A stretch of 64,000 bases of DNA from Schleiferia thermophila (GTDB taxonomy: Bacteria; Bacteroidota; Bacteroidia; Flavobacteriales; Schleiferiaceae): NCBI RefSeq assembly GCF_003337435.1, contig NZ_QPJS01000001.1, positions 264,513-328,512 on the forward strand, read 5' to 3'. A model generated the notes under the pieces. It was given only the letters and a program-made list of their open reading frames with translations. It made no database searches and had not been told where the DNA came from. Each line of letters begins with the position of its first letter. Position 1 is the stretch's first letter. This document shows, piece after piece, positions 9,092 to 19,000 of this stretch. Position numbers and translations under genes: made by a program.

Positions 9092-9121
9092 TTTGATTTT
9101 TCCCTGTTTGAAGTATCTTTG
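9092..9121 (+). promoter_or_regulatory. Promoter of rpsO
   Basis: TTTG (9092-9095), an 18-bp spacer and TATCTTTG (9114-9121) give a good Bacteroidota -33/-7 pair. It lies just after accD and 36 bases before the rpsO ATG, which also rules out the earlier in-frame TTG at 9119 as the start. Confidence 0.7.
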
Positions 9122-9157
9122 CCGGCCATAATTCAGGATTGTGTAAACACCTTATAT

Positions 9158-9427
9158 ATGTATCTCACCACAGAAATCAAAGAAAAAATATTTGCTCAGT
9201 ATGGCGGAAATACCACCAACACCGGCTCACCCGAAAGTCAGATAGCACTCTTCACCTACAGAATCAATCATCTGACTGACCATCTCAGAAAGCACAAAAA
9301 AGACAAAAGCACCGAGAGAGCCCTGGTGATGCTCGTTGGTAAGAGAAGAAAATTGCTGAACTATCTAAAAAACAATGACATTGAGCGATACAGAAAAATC
9401 ATCAGTGAGCTCAACATCAGAAAGTAA
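9158..9427 (+). CDS. rpsO: 30S ribosomal protein S15
   Basis: The ATG at 9158 gives 89 residues, exactly the standard S15 length, starting MYLTTEIKEKIF. The earlier TTG at 9119 would add 13 residues and lies inside the promoter. Family signatures are GSPESQIALFTYRINHLTDHL and the loop-helix RALVMLVGKRRKLLNYL, which bind 16S rRNA at the three-way junction and nucleate platform assembly. rpsO next to pnp is a widely conserved order. A terminator hairpin lies between the two genes here, so pnp may depend on readthrough or its own promoter. Confidence 0.97.
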   Translation: MYLTTEIKEKIFAQYGGNTTNTGSPESQIALFTYRINHLTDHLRKHKKDKSTERALVMLVGKRRKLLNYLKNNDIERYRKIISELNIRK

Positions 9428-9459
9428 TTTTCTCACATTCCAGCCCTACAAATCCATTG

Positions 9460-9491
9460 AAAAAGGACATCAACCATTGATGGCCTTTTTT
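9460..9491 (+). terminator. Rho-independent terminator between rpsO and pnp
   Basis: AAAAAGG-A-CATCAA (9460-9473) pairs with TTGATG-G-CCTTTTT (9477-9490), with one internal A/G mismatch, a three-base loop and a T run. It is followed 25 bp later by the pnp start. Confidence 0.75.
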
Positions 9492-9515
9492 CGTTTTTAA
9501 ATCGCAAGAAAAATT

Positions 9516-11642
9516 ATGATGCCAAGTCCTATCGTTCAGGAAATAAAAATGCCTGATGGCCAAGTGATAAGTATTGAAACCGGTAAGCTCGCACGGCAAG
9601 CACACGGAGCTGTGGTCGTCAAATCAGGGGCTACCATGCTGTTGGCCACCGTAGTATCCAACGAAGATCCCATCGAAGGCATTGATTTTATGCCACTTAC
9701 AGTCGAGTATAGAGAAAAATTCTCTTCATCAGGTCGCGTACCAGGAGGTTTTATCAAACGGGAAGCTAAGCCAACTGACGAAGAAATCCTGGTAGCACGC
9801 CTTGTGGACAGAGCCCTCAGACCACTTTTCCCGGAAGACTATCACTCCGATACCCAAGTCATTATCAATCTTATATCCTACGATAAAAACGTAGCTGCCG
9901 ATTCACTTGCAGGTTTAGCTGCCAGTGCAGCCATTGCTGTATCCAACATCCCCTTCAATGGTCCGGTCAGCGAAGTGCGTGTAGCCCGTATCAATGGTGA
10001 ATTTAAAATAAATCCTACGCCTGCCGAAATTCCCTCAGCAGATATTGACCTGGTAGTTGCCGGCACCCTGACCAGCATCATCATGGTCGAAGGCGAAATG
10101 AAAGAAGTCTCTGAAAGCGAAATGCTCCAAGCCCTAAAAGCAGCCCATGAAGCCATTAAAATTCAGTGTCACGCACAGATAGAACTCGCCTCCAAAATCC
10201 CAGGAGCATTCCCAAAACGCCAATACAATCACGACGCTCAGGATCCCGACCTGCAGAAAAAAGTCGAAGAATCAACCTACCAAAAGGTTTACCAGGTAGC
10301 TAAAAGCTTTCTCCCCAAAAAAGAACGTTCCAAGAGTTTCAAACAAATTTTTAAAGAATTTATTGAAAGCCTTGGAGATGCCGCCGATGAAAAAACTGTA
10401 GAACTGGCAGAGCGCTATTTCGGACTCGTACAATACCATGCCGTCCGCAATATGATCCTCAATGAATCTGTAAGGCTCGATGGTCGGGGACTTTCAGATA
10501 TCAGACCGATCTGGTGCGAGGTTGACTATCTGCCGGGAGCCCACGGCTCATCCATATTTACCAGAGGCGAAACCCAATCGCTCACCACCGTTACACTAGG
10601 CACAAAGCTCGATGAAAACCGCATCGATTCAGCTACCTATGTAGGTTCAGAAAGATTTTACTTGCACTACAACTTTCCCCCATTCTCCACCGGCGAAGCA
10701 AAACCCATACGAGGCGTCGGACGTCGGGAAATAGGCCACGGCAACCTAGCCCAACGTGCCCTTGAGCCTGTAATCCCGGAAGACACCCCTTATACCATCC
10801 GCATTGTCAGCGACATCCTCGAATCAAACGGGTCATCCTCCATGGCTACCGTCTGTGCCGGTACACTGGCCTTGATGGATGCAGGTATTCCCATCAAAGC
10901 ACCCGTTTCAGGCATCGCCATGGGCCTCATCACTGACGAATCCACTGGCCAATGGGCAGTACTAAGCGATATACTCGGCGATGAAGACCATCTGGGCGAT
11001 ATGGACTTTAAAGTCACCGGTACCGCCAAAGGCCTGACAGCTTGTCAGATGGATATAAAAATTCAAGGCCTCTCCTTCGAAATTTTGGAAAAAGCCCTCG
11101 ATCAGGCTCGGGACGGCCGTATGCACATTTTAAATGAAATGCTAAAAACAATCGACAAGCCGCGACCCGAACTCAAGCCACATGCCCCCAAAATCATCAG
11201 AATCAGCATCCCTAAAGACCTCATCGGCGCCGTCATTGGTCCGGGAGGCAAAATCATTCAAAACATTCAAAGCGAAACTGGCACAGTCATCGTAATAGAA
11301 GAAGTCAACGAAAAAGGTCTGGTCGAAATTTCCGGCACAGACCCCAAAGGCATGGAAGAAGCCAGACGCCGAATACTCGACATAGCTTTCGTACCTATAG
11401 TAGGTGAAGTATATACTGGCACTGTAAAATCCATACAAACTTACGGTGCCTTTATCGAAATCGGAAAAGGAACAGACGGGCTACTGCACGTATCCGAAAT
11501 CGACCATAAGCGCATTGCCAACGTATCAGACGTCCTGAAAGAAGGCGATAAAGTAGAAGTAAAACTCATCGCCATCGACGAAAAAGGCAAGCTCCGACTG
11601 TCGAGAAAAGTACTATTGCCAAAGCCCGAAGTATCAGGCTAA
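9516..11642 (+). CDS. pnp: Polyribonucleotide nucleotidyltransferase (PNPase)
   Basis: The 708-residue phosphorolytic 3'-5' exoribonuclease has the normal domain order: RNase PH domain 1 (to ~220), an alpha-helical linker, RNase PH domain 2 (~310-540, with SRPELKP-type motifs after it), a KH domain at ~565-620 containing IGPGGK, and an S1 domain from ~635 ([20 protein letters not shown]). The catalytic-core patterns FTRGETQSL and [13 protein letters not shown] are present. Two consecutive ATGs (9516, 9519) are possible starts. The protein turns over mRNA and acts as a homotrimer in the cytoplasm. C-rich third codon positions suggest high expression. Confidence 0.97.
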   Translation: MMPSPIVQEIKMPDGQVISIETGKLARQAHGAVVVKSGATMLLATVVSNEDPIEGIDFMPLTVEYREKFSSSGRVPGGFIKREAKPTDEEILVARLVDRALRPLFPEDYHSDTQVIINLISYDKNVAADSLAGLAASAAIAVSNIPFNGPVSEVRVARINGEFKINPTPAEIPSADIDLVVAGTLTSIIMVEGEMKEVSESEMLQALKAAHEAIKIQCHAQIELASKIPGAFPKRQYNHDAQDPDLQKKVEESTYQKVYQVAKSFLPKKERSKSFKQIFKEFIESLGDAADEKTVELAERYFGLVQYHAVRNMILNESVRLDGRGLSDIRPIWCEVDYLPGAHGSSIFTRGETQSLTTVTLGTKLDENRIDSATYVGSERFYLHYNFPPFSTGEAKPIRGVGRREIGHGNLAQRALEPVIPEDTPYTIRIVSDILESNGSSSMATVCAGTLALMDAGIPIKAPVSGIAMGLITDESTGQWAVLSDILGDEDHLGDMDFKVTGTAKGLTACQMDIKIQGLSFEILEKALDQARDGRMHILNEMLKTIDKPRPELKPHAPKIIRISIPKDLIGAVIGPGGKIIQNIQSETGTVIVIEEVNEKGLVEISGTDPKGMEEARRRILDIAFVPIVGEVYTGTVKSIQTYGAFIEIGKGTDGLLHVSEIDHKRIANVSDVLKEGDKVEVKLIAIDEKGKLRLSRKVLLPKPEVSG

Positions 11643-11718
11643 AACCACAGAAGCCACCCGCATCTGCTACCCAAACAAATCCCTATCAAACCCCCTTTCT
11701 GACTAATAAAAGTTGACA

Positions 11719-12585
11719 ATGAGGCAACTAAAAATTACAAAACAAGTAACCAACCGCGAAACCGCATCCCTGGATAAATACCTCCAGGAAATCGGCAAAG
11801 TAGAGCTCATCACTGCCGAACAGGAAGTAGAACTCGCTCAGCGCATCAAAGCCGGAGACCAAAAAGCCCTCGAACAACTCACCAAGGCAAACCTCCGCTT
11901 TGTGGTCTCCGTGGCAAAACAATACCAAAACCAAGGGCTAACCCTACCAGACCTAATCAACGAAGGCAACCTCGGCCTCATTAAAGCCGCACAACGCTTC
12001 GATGAAACACGCGGCTTTAAATTCATCTCCTACGCTGTCTGGTGGATCCGTCAATCCATCCTTCAGGCACTGGCCGAGCAAAGCCGCATTGTAAGGCTGC
12101 CACTCAACAAAATAGGCTCCATAAACAAAATCAACAAAGCTTACGCCCAGCTCGAACAAGAGCACGAACGCGCCCCATCCGCCGAAGAAATTGCCAACCT
12201 ACTCGACATGTCCGAAGAAGACGTAAAAGAAAGCCTCAAAAACAGCGGCCGACACGTCTCCATGGACGCACCACTCGTAGAAGGCGAAGACTCAAACCTC
12301 TACGACGTACTCAGTTACGGCGAAAGTCCAAACCCCGAAGACGACCTCCTCCACGAATCACTACGCATCGAAATCGAGCGCGCACTTTCCACCCTCACCC
12401 CCCGCGAAGCCGACGTAATCCGGCTCTTCTTCGGCCTAAACGGACAGCATCCTCTCACCCTCGAGGAAATCGGCGATAAATTTGACCTTACCCGCGAGCG
12501 CGTTCGCCAAATCAAAGAGAAAGCCATCCGCCGGCTCAAACACACCTCCAGAAGCCGCATTCTCAAATCATACCTCGGAAGCTAA
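11719..12585 (+). CDS. rpoD: Primary RNA polymerase sigma factor (RpoD/SigA, Bacteroidota type)
   Basis: The ATG at 11719 ([14 protein letters not shown]) is chosen over the in-frame TTG six bases upstream because it matches the conserved N-terminus of the family. The 288-residue protein lacks region 1.1 and the long non-conserved insert of E. coli RpoD. It keeps region 1.2 ([16 protein letters not shown]), regions 2.1-2.4 ([44 protein letters not shown]), region 3 and the region 4 helix-turn-helix ([17 protein letters not shown]). This is the sigma that reads the TTTG/TAnnTTTG promoters seen throughout the window. The codons are strikingly C-ended. A strong terminator follows. Confidence 0.97.
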   Translation: MRQLKITKQVTNRETASLDKYLQEIGKVELITAEQEVELAQRIKAGDQKALEQLTKANLRFVVSVAKQYQNQGLTLPDLINEGNLGLIKAAQRFDETRGFKFISYAVWWIRQSILQALAEQSRIVRLPLNKIGSINKINKAYAQLEQEHERAPSAEEIANLLDMSEEDVKESLKNSGRHVSMDAPLVEGEDSNLYDVLSYGESPNPEDDLLHESLRIEIERALSTLTPREADVIRLFFGLNGQHPLTLEEIGDKFDLTRERVRQIKEKAIRRLKHTSRSRILKSYLGS

Positions 12586-12608
12586 AACCCATACAAAATC
12601 CAACTCAG

Positions 12609-12635
12609 CCACCCCTTCAGGGGTGGTTTTTTTTT
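12609..12635 (+). terminator. Rho-independent terminator of rpoD
   Basis: CCACCCC (12609-12615), loop TTCA, GGGGTGG (12620-12626), then nine T residues. It is a strong terminator. The GC-rich repeat element begins directly after the T run. Confidence 0.92.
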
Positions 12636-12755
12636 GGGGGCGTGTCCCCGCGCGCCGGCCATAAGGCCTTACCGCGCGGGGTCGGGCTGCTCCAGGGTCC
12701 GCTTCGCTCCCGTGCTGCGCACCGCCCTGCGGGCGCCTTCCGCATCCCTCACGCA
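12636..12755 (+). repeat. GC-rich intergenic repeat element (GGGCGTG...CACGC type)
   Basis: About 120 bp of very GC-rich sequence lies between the rpoD terminator and the AT-rich GH31 promoter. It opens with GGGGGCGTG and closes with CATCCCTCACGC, so its outer ends are complementary (GCGTG/CACGC). CCCCGCGCG (12646-12654) pairs with CGCGCGGGG (12673-12681) around an inner GGCC-ATAA-GGCC hairpin. TCGGGCTGCTCC follows, then a second hairpin CGCCC-TGC-GGGCG. From memory, intergenic elements of the form GGGCGT..CCCC..GGGG.CGGGCT...ATCCCT.ACGC recur in many Bacteroidota genomes. Their function is not known to me. No reading frame in it looks coding. Confidence 0.65.
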
Positions 12756-12827
12756 AACAAACAGCAAGCAACATTGATAAATAAAACATCCTTACACATT
12801 GCCAAAAGGTGTATAAAATACACTAAC

Positions 12828-12835
12828 TATCTTTG
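12828..12835 (+). promoter_or_regulatory. -7 box of the GH31 gene
   Basis: TATCTTTG fits TAnnTTTG and lies 15 bases before the ATG at 12851, giving a short leader. It argues against the upstream TTG start at 12833, which falls inside the box. Confidence 0.6.
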
Positions 12836-12850
12836 GAGAAATTTCCAACA

Positions 12851-15800
12851 ATGAAAAATTTTTACCCCCTTATCATCAGCCTGTTACTTTTTCTGTGCAC
12901 CAAGGCACAAATCCTCGTCGTAACACCAATCAACCCCACTACCGATGACTCAGTCACCATCATATACGATGCCACCAAAGGCAATGGTGCACTTGCCAAT
13001 CATACAGGACCGGTTTTCGCCCATACAGGTCTTATTACCACCAATAGCACCAGCCCCAACAACTGGTATTACGTTCAAGGAAATTGGGGCACCTACGACA
13101 CAGCCCGTCTTATGACGCCCTTGGGTAACAACCTTTATTCCATCAGCTATCACATCCGTACATTTTACAATGTCCCTCAAAATGAGCAGGTACTCCGACT
13201 GGCCTTCGTATTCCGAAATGTAAATGGAAGTTTAGTAGGCCGTGATGCTAACAATCAAGACATTTTTTACGACATCAATCTACTCACTCCACAGACCATT
13301 ACCTCTTTTTCGATGACTTCAGGAGTCATGACCATTTTGTGCGATACAGGAGCATTACGGTTGACCCGAGTCAAGAGCAACGTTATTAAAATACAGTTTT
13401 CGCCCACCGGGCAGTTTTTACCACAAAATTCTATTGTGACTTCAGGTGACACACCTAAACCAGCCATTGGTCTTCAGACTCCACTCGGATTGATATTCGG
13501 AGGAGCGGATGTCGCAGTTCTTGTTAAAAGCAATCCTGTGAGAATAGCCTATATCTATAAAAATGACACATTGCTTCGCGATGAAAGAGGTTTGTGGCAA
13601 CAATACACTCGTAAAGGCATTAGCTTTTCTCTTGATAGCACAGAACGATTATATGGAACAGGTTCCAGAGCCATCAAGACCAATAGACGCGGAGAAGAGC
13701 TCGATGTGTATAACACAGCAATATATGGCTATGGCCCGGGAGCTAAAACCCTGAATATTACTTTTCCATTTGTAGTCAGCTCCAAGGGCTATGGAATTCT
13801 GTTTGATAACTATGCTCCATCCAAAATAGATCTTGGAAAAAACAATCCTTCAGAAATGCGTTTTTCTTTCGAAGAAGGCGATCTTACGTATTATTTTATA
13901 GGAGGTAGTCAATACGACGAAGTTCTTAGAGGATATGCTCAAGTCACAGGTTTTCAGCCGCTTCCTCCACGTTGGTCTTTAGGTTACATTCAGTCACGCT
14001 ATGGCTACCAGTCCGAAACTGAAGCACGACAAGTAGTTAATGCCCTTCGAAACCAAGGCTTCCCCCTTGACGCTTTGGTCCTTGACCTCTACTGGTTTGG
14101 ATCACCCGCTACCATGGGCAATTTTAGCTGGGACTATTCCAAATTTCCCAATCCCATACAAATGATTAGCGATTTCAACACTGCCGGTGTAAAAACAATC
14201 CTGATTACTGAGCCTTATTTTACCCAGCAAAGCACCAAATTTCCAATCCTCTCACAAAATGGCTGGTTGGCAAAAAATACCCAGGGACAGCCCTTCATTA
14301 TAAATGGTTTTTGGGCGGGTAATGCCGGACTTATTGATCTGACCAACGACTCGGCTCTGGACTATTTCTGGAGTCTTTACCCACCACGAATCAATGAAGG
14401 CGTGGGCGGCTGGTGGTGTGACCTTGGAGAACCTGAAAATCACCCAGCGACAATGATTCATCACCGAGGTACAGCTCGACAGATCCACAACAGCTATAGC
14501 ATTTTATGGGCACGAAGAATCTTCGAAGGCTATCAGCAGCAGTATCCAGGTCAGAGGCTGTTCAATCTCATAAGATCAGGATTTGCCGGTATGCAGCGCT
14601 ATTCCACCTTTCCATGGTCTGGCGATGTTCAGCGCTCATGGGGAGGCTTGAAAGTTCAGATTCCCAACATGCTTGGCATGAGTATGAGTGGTATTGGATA
14701 CATGCATTCAGATTTAGGAGGATTTACAGGAGGTGGCCAGGATCCAGAATTGTACACACGCTGGTTTCAACTAGGTACTTTTAGCCCCATCATGAGGGCA
14801 CATGGCGAAGGCGTTCCTCCCGAACCCTACAATTATCCCACATTCTACAAAAATATTTGTCTTGAATATGCCCGGTTAAGATATCGCTTCCTCCCTTACA
14901 ATTACCATCTGGCATTTATCAATTCTACCACTGGTACACCTTTAGCCATACCAAGCGACTATTACAATCCTGGCAATCTCTTTCTGGCTGACAGGGATGA
15001 GCAATATTTATGGGGTAAAAACATATTGGTAGCACCAGTACTCGATGCCAATACCACATCAAAAACAGTGTATTTTCCTCCGGGGAAATGGGTTGATTTC
15101 CACACTAATTTGCAGTACACCGGTCTGACTCAAACCTCCATCTCAGCACCCATTGGAAAACTGCCCTTTTTCGTAAGGTCAGGGGCCATTCTAGCCATGG
15201 CTCCCGAACACATAAAAACAACAGCATTTTACACGTACGATACCCTTATACTTAGAAATTATAAAGATGATTTAGCGACCAGCGACACCCTCTCACTTTA
15301 CACAGACAACGGCATTAGCCCGGGAGCTTTGGCCATGGGCAATTATGCATTTCTCAACTTCATTTCCGCACAGTTCGGTTCAGATTACCACATTACGTGT
15401 TCACTTTCATGGCCAGGATATTCAGGTATGCCAAATACAAGATTTTACCGTTTTGAATTGGTCCGTTATCAGCAAGCTCCTACTTCTGTTGAATGGAACA
15501 ATCAACTGCTACAATCCTTCCCTTCACTCTCTCAATTGGTATCCAACAGTACTGGTTATTATTATGATCAAAACCAAAAAATCCTTTACGCTCAAGTATA
15601 TTACAACAACGGGGTTTCAACACTCAAAATCCAACATGGAATTACGTCAAATCTCGAAAATAACCTCTCACCCTTAACAACTGTTCCATTTCCAAATCCC
15701 ACATCAGGCGATTTGTTTCTTGAGGTCTTAGATTATGACCAACAGTCTGTTATTGAAATTTTCGATTTATTGGGCCGAAGGCTTTTTGCTGATAAAATTG

Positions 15801-15940
15801 TTAATCTTATAAATGTAAACAATCATGTTTACATAAATTTAAGAAACCTAAGTATGAGTACTCAAAGTCAAGTACTTATAATAAGAATTAACCATAAAGG
15901 AATTACCAAAACGCACAAATTGGTGTTTAAAACCATGTAA
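12851..15940 (+). CDS. Secreted glycoside hydrolase family 31 with T9SS type A sorting domain
   Basis: The 1029-residue protein begins with a signal peptide (MKNFYPLIISLLLFLCTKAQ). An N-terminal beta domain of the kind found ahead of Bacteroidota starch-acting enzymes follows (about 20-140), then the GH31 N-domain and (beta/alpha)8 barrel. Catalytic residues are visible: nucleophile Asp524 in WWCDLGEPE and acid/base Asp592 in WSGDVQ. GH31 enzymes are retaining alpha-glycosidases (alpha-glucosidase, alpha-xylosidase and others); the linkage is not decided here. The last ~80 residues (FPNPTSGDLFL, IFDLLGRRLF, then a terminal beta-strand) form the type A T9SS sorting domain, so it is exported and probably cell-surface attached. 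The start follows the promoter. Confidence 0.93.
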   Translation: MKNFYPLIISLLLFLCTKAQILVVTPINPTTDDSVTIIYDATKGNGALANHTGPVFAHTGLITTNSTSPNNWYYVQGNWGTYDTARLMTPLGNNLYSISYHIRTFYNVPQNEQVLRLAFVFRNVNGSLVGRDANNQDIFYDINLLTPQTITSFSMTSGVMTILCDTGALRLTRVKSNVIKIQFSPTGQFLPQNSIVTSGDTPKPAIGLQTPLGLIFGGADVAVLVKSNPVRIAYIYKNDTLLRDERGLWQQYTRKGISFSLDSTERLYGTGSRAIKTNRRGEELDVYNTAIYGYGPGAKTLNITFPFVVSSKGYGILFDNYAPSKIDLGKNNPSEMRFSFEEGDLTYYFIGGSQYDEVLRGYAQVTGFQPLPPRWSLGYIQSRYGYQSETEARQVVNALRNQGFPLDALVLDLYWFGSPATMGNFSWDYSKFPNPIQMISDFNTAGVKTILITEPYFTQQSTKFPILSQNGWLAKNTQGQPFIINGFWAGNAGLIDLTNDSALDYFWSLYPPRINEGVGGWWCDLGEPENHPATMIHHRGTARQIHNSYSILWARRIFEGYQQQYPGQRLFNLIRSGFAGMQRYSTFPWSGDVQRSWGGLKVQIPNMLGMSMSGIGYMHSDLGGFTGGGQDPELYTRWFQLGTFSPIMRAHGEGVPPEPYNYPTFYKNICLEYARLRYRFLPYNYHLAFINSTTGTPLAIPSDYYNPGNLFLADRDEQYLWGKNILVAPVLDANTTSKTVYFPPGKWVDFHTNLQYTGLTQTSISAPIGKLPFFVRSGAILAMAPEHIKTTAFYTYDTLILRNYKDDLATSDTLSLYTDNGISPGALAMGNYAFLNFISAQFGSDYHITCSLSWPGYSGMPNTRFYRFELVRYQQAPTSVEWNNQLLQSFPSLSQLVSNSTGYYYDQNQKILYAQVYYNNGVSTLKIQHGITSNLENNLSPLTTVPFPNPTSGDLFLEVLDYDQQSVIEIFDLLGRRLFADKIVNLINVNNHVYINLRNLSMSTQSQVLIIRINHKGITKTHKLVFKTM

Positions 15941-16007
15941 AACAATCCTTTTACCTACATTTTTTTAGCAAAAAATAAAATTATCTTTCACGGTTTAAAA
16001 ACATAAT

Positions 16008-16015
16008 TATATTTG
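16008..16015 (+). promoter_or_regulatory. -7 box of the giant secreted protein gene
   Basis: TATATTTG matches TAnnTTTG, 24 bases before the ATG at 16040. TTTC (15986-15989) lies 18 bp upstream as a weak -33 element. Confidence 0.55.
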
Positions 16016-16039
16016 CTCTATCACCAAAGTCATGTTCTC

Positions 16040-19000
16040 ATGAAAAACAATTACTTGATTAAGAGTATTATTACACTCTTTTCATTCGTGCTATTAGGAC
16101 TTACGGCTGTCAAAGCACAAACAACTCCTACCACGGTATCCGGATACTTTTATGCCACAAATACCACCGGAAACCTTGGCCTGGATATCAACAACAATGT
16201 GGTAGATATGACAACCGGAGTCACCACACACATTGCAGGACCGGCACCTGCCTCTGGCACCGGTAGCAATGCTACCGCAATATCTTTTCCGATTCCATTT
16301 GAAATCCTGGGACAATCTGTCACTACCTTTTCTGTTGCCACAAATGGAATATTAGGGTTAAACTTTAACGCCTCTGCAGGCAATAATATTGGCGGTGGTA
16401 CAGGGATCCGATTGGGAGCATTCGTAACAGGTTTAAGCAATGGAGGTCTACATAGCACCGGGTCAATTACCTCAAAAGTCGTTGGTACTGCTCCAAACCG
16501 GTGTTTCGTCATTCAATGGACGGGAGTTACAATCAATAATACCTCGACAACTCCAGATGGTACCTGGCAAGTTAGGTTATACGAAGGTACCAATCTGATC
16601 GAATATGTGCTTGGTCCAATCTCACTGGGAGCTGGCTCTCTTACAGCAGCCAAAAGCGGTTTTTCCAATGGAACGGCCGTCAATTCTTATTATGTGGTAA
16701 ACTTTACCGACCACTCCGCATCCACTACAACCAATCACAACAATGTAATAAACACCCTCGGTCCTGTAACATCATTAGCAGGAGGTGGTACCGCTACCAC
16801 AAGGAGACGTTACCTCTTTTCACCTACACCCTTCCCACAAACATTGGTGTCTGTGACCAATGAACAGGTTACAGGCTCAGTGGCCCAGGGGGCAACCAAT
16901 GCACCGGTGATCCGTCTTAACGTACAAACGAGCGGTACAGCTAACCCACTCAATGTAACAAGTATCACTGCCTCTGCCAATGGCACCACCAGCCTCTCCG
17001 ACATTTCCAATGCGCGCATTTACTACACTGGCAACAGTGCGACTTTCTCCACAGCCACACAACTTGGTACTACCATCGCCACCCCTTCTACCAACATGGT
17101 TTTTACATTCCCGGCGCAAAACTTAGCTGATGGAAACAACTACTTTTGGCTTACCTACGACGTAAGCCCGACTGCTATTACAAATAATGTAATTGATGGA
17201 GAAATTTCCTCTGTAACCGTTTCAGGTAACCCGCAAACACCATCACCAATAGCTCCTGCCGGAAACCGAATAATACTGGCCCCGCTTTCAGGTACCTATA
17301 CTGTAGGGACCGGAGGACAGTTTGCTACCTTGAATGATGCATTTGCAGCCATTAACAATGTAGGTCTTTCAGGAAATGTCACTCTGAACATTATCTCCGA
17401 TATGACCCTCTCCGCTCCGGCTCAACTTAACGCATGGCCAGAAACCGGTGTTGGAAACTACACCGTAACCATTCAGCCGTCCGGCGGTCCCAGAACCATA
17501 CAGGCCAGTGTTACCAATTCCGGAGTGCTGATCATTACCACAGGTCGAGTGATAGTGGATGGAAGAATTTCAGGCTCAGGCAATAATCTAACTATCCGAA
17601 ATACCGCAACAGCCGCTTCTGTAGCAGTTTTAGTCGCAGTGACCACATCAGCAGGTATTAACGACGTTACCATCAGAAACTGTAAACTTCAATGCGGCCC
17701 TACTCTAGGAACTACTACAGCTACCACAGCTCTTCAGGTTCAGACTTCAACCGGAAACCCGGGAGCCAACAATGTGAAAATTATCTCCAATATCATCCAA
17801 AGTGCTTATAATGGTATCGTAATAAATCCCACAGCAGGAAGTGCTGCATCCAATGGTATTGAGATTTTGAACAATATTATTGGAGAACCTAATGTTTCTG
17901 ACACTACTTTTAGAATAGGTTTCAGAGGTATCGTAGTTTCAAACAGTGCCTCGCCCCTAATACAAGGAAATGAAATCAATGATATCATCACCAATCTAAG
18001 CATTAATGCAGCAGGGATCAATATCGGAACCGGAACCAGTTCAGCCAAAGTATACGCCAACAGAATAAAAAACATTCATTCTCTAAATACTTCAGGGTAT
18101 GGAGCATACGGCATCAATTGCGAAGCGGGAAGCGATCATGAAATCGTCAACAATGAAATTACTGGTATCAGAACTATTAATTACTCGGCTACCAGTACTA
18201 CATGGAATGCGTTTGGTATTCGATTTACAACGGGTACGGGTCATAAAGTATATTTTAACTCGGTCAACTTGTTTGGTTCATATGACAATACAAATTCCCA
18301 AGTAGCAGCAAGTGCTTGTTTGGTAATTACTACATCAGCAGTGACGGCTGATTTGAAAAACAATAATTTTGTCAATCAGCATACTTCAGTCGGTACGGGC
18401 GATGTACAATTTCATACTTTGTGGTTTCCATCAGGATACAATTTTGGATCAAACCTGTTAAGCAATCACAACAACCTGTTCCCTCCTGCCACGAATGGAT
18501 TTGTAGCCAAAGTGGGGACCAGTGTGGCTACTGGCAATTATGCTACACTTTCAGATTTTCAGACTTTTAGCAATAAAGATAGCAACTCCGTATCAGCTAA
18601 TCCATTATTCAACAACAACCTGATCTTAATACCAACTAATCCAATTCTCAATAATGCCGGCATCCCCATCCCATCAGTCACTACCGACATAACAGGTGCT
18701 ACTAGAGGAGCACTACCAGATATCGGTTGTTATGAATTTACCCCAACTCAGGTATGCTTACCTCCCACCGGATTAACTGTTTCAAATATTACAAGTAGTA
18801 CAGGAATAGTAAGTTGGACTGCTGGTAGCAACAGTGCAAACGATACGTTGTTCCAGGTTAGTTGGGGCCCAGTTGGATTTACACCTGGTTCAAATCCAAC
18901 CACCATAGCTCAATGGAATTTTAATGGAACTAGCACCACCACTATACCAGGCGGTACCTCTTCGCCCACTGTAGCAGTTGGATCCGGTACTGTTTCCCTT

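Noticed and set aside
12042-12479. 145-residue Arg-rich open frame
   Set aside because: It is a shifted frame of rpoD; the composition comes from C-rich codons read out of phase.
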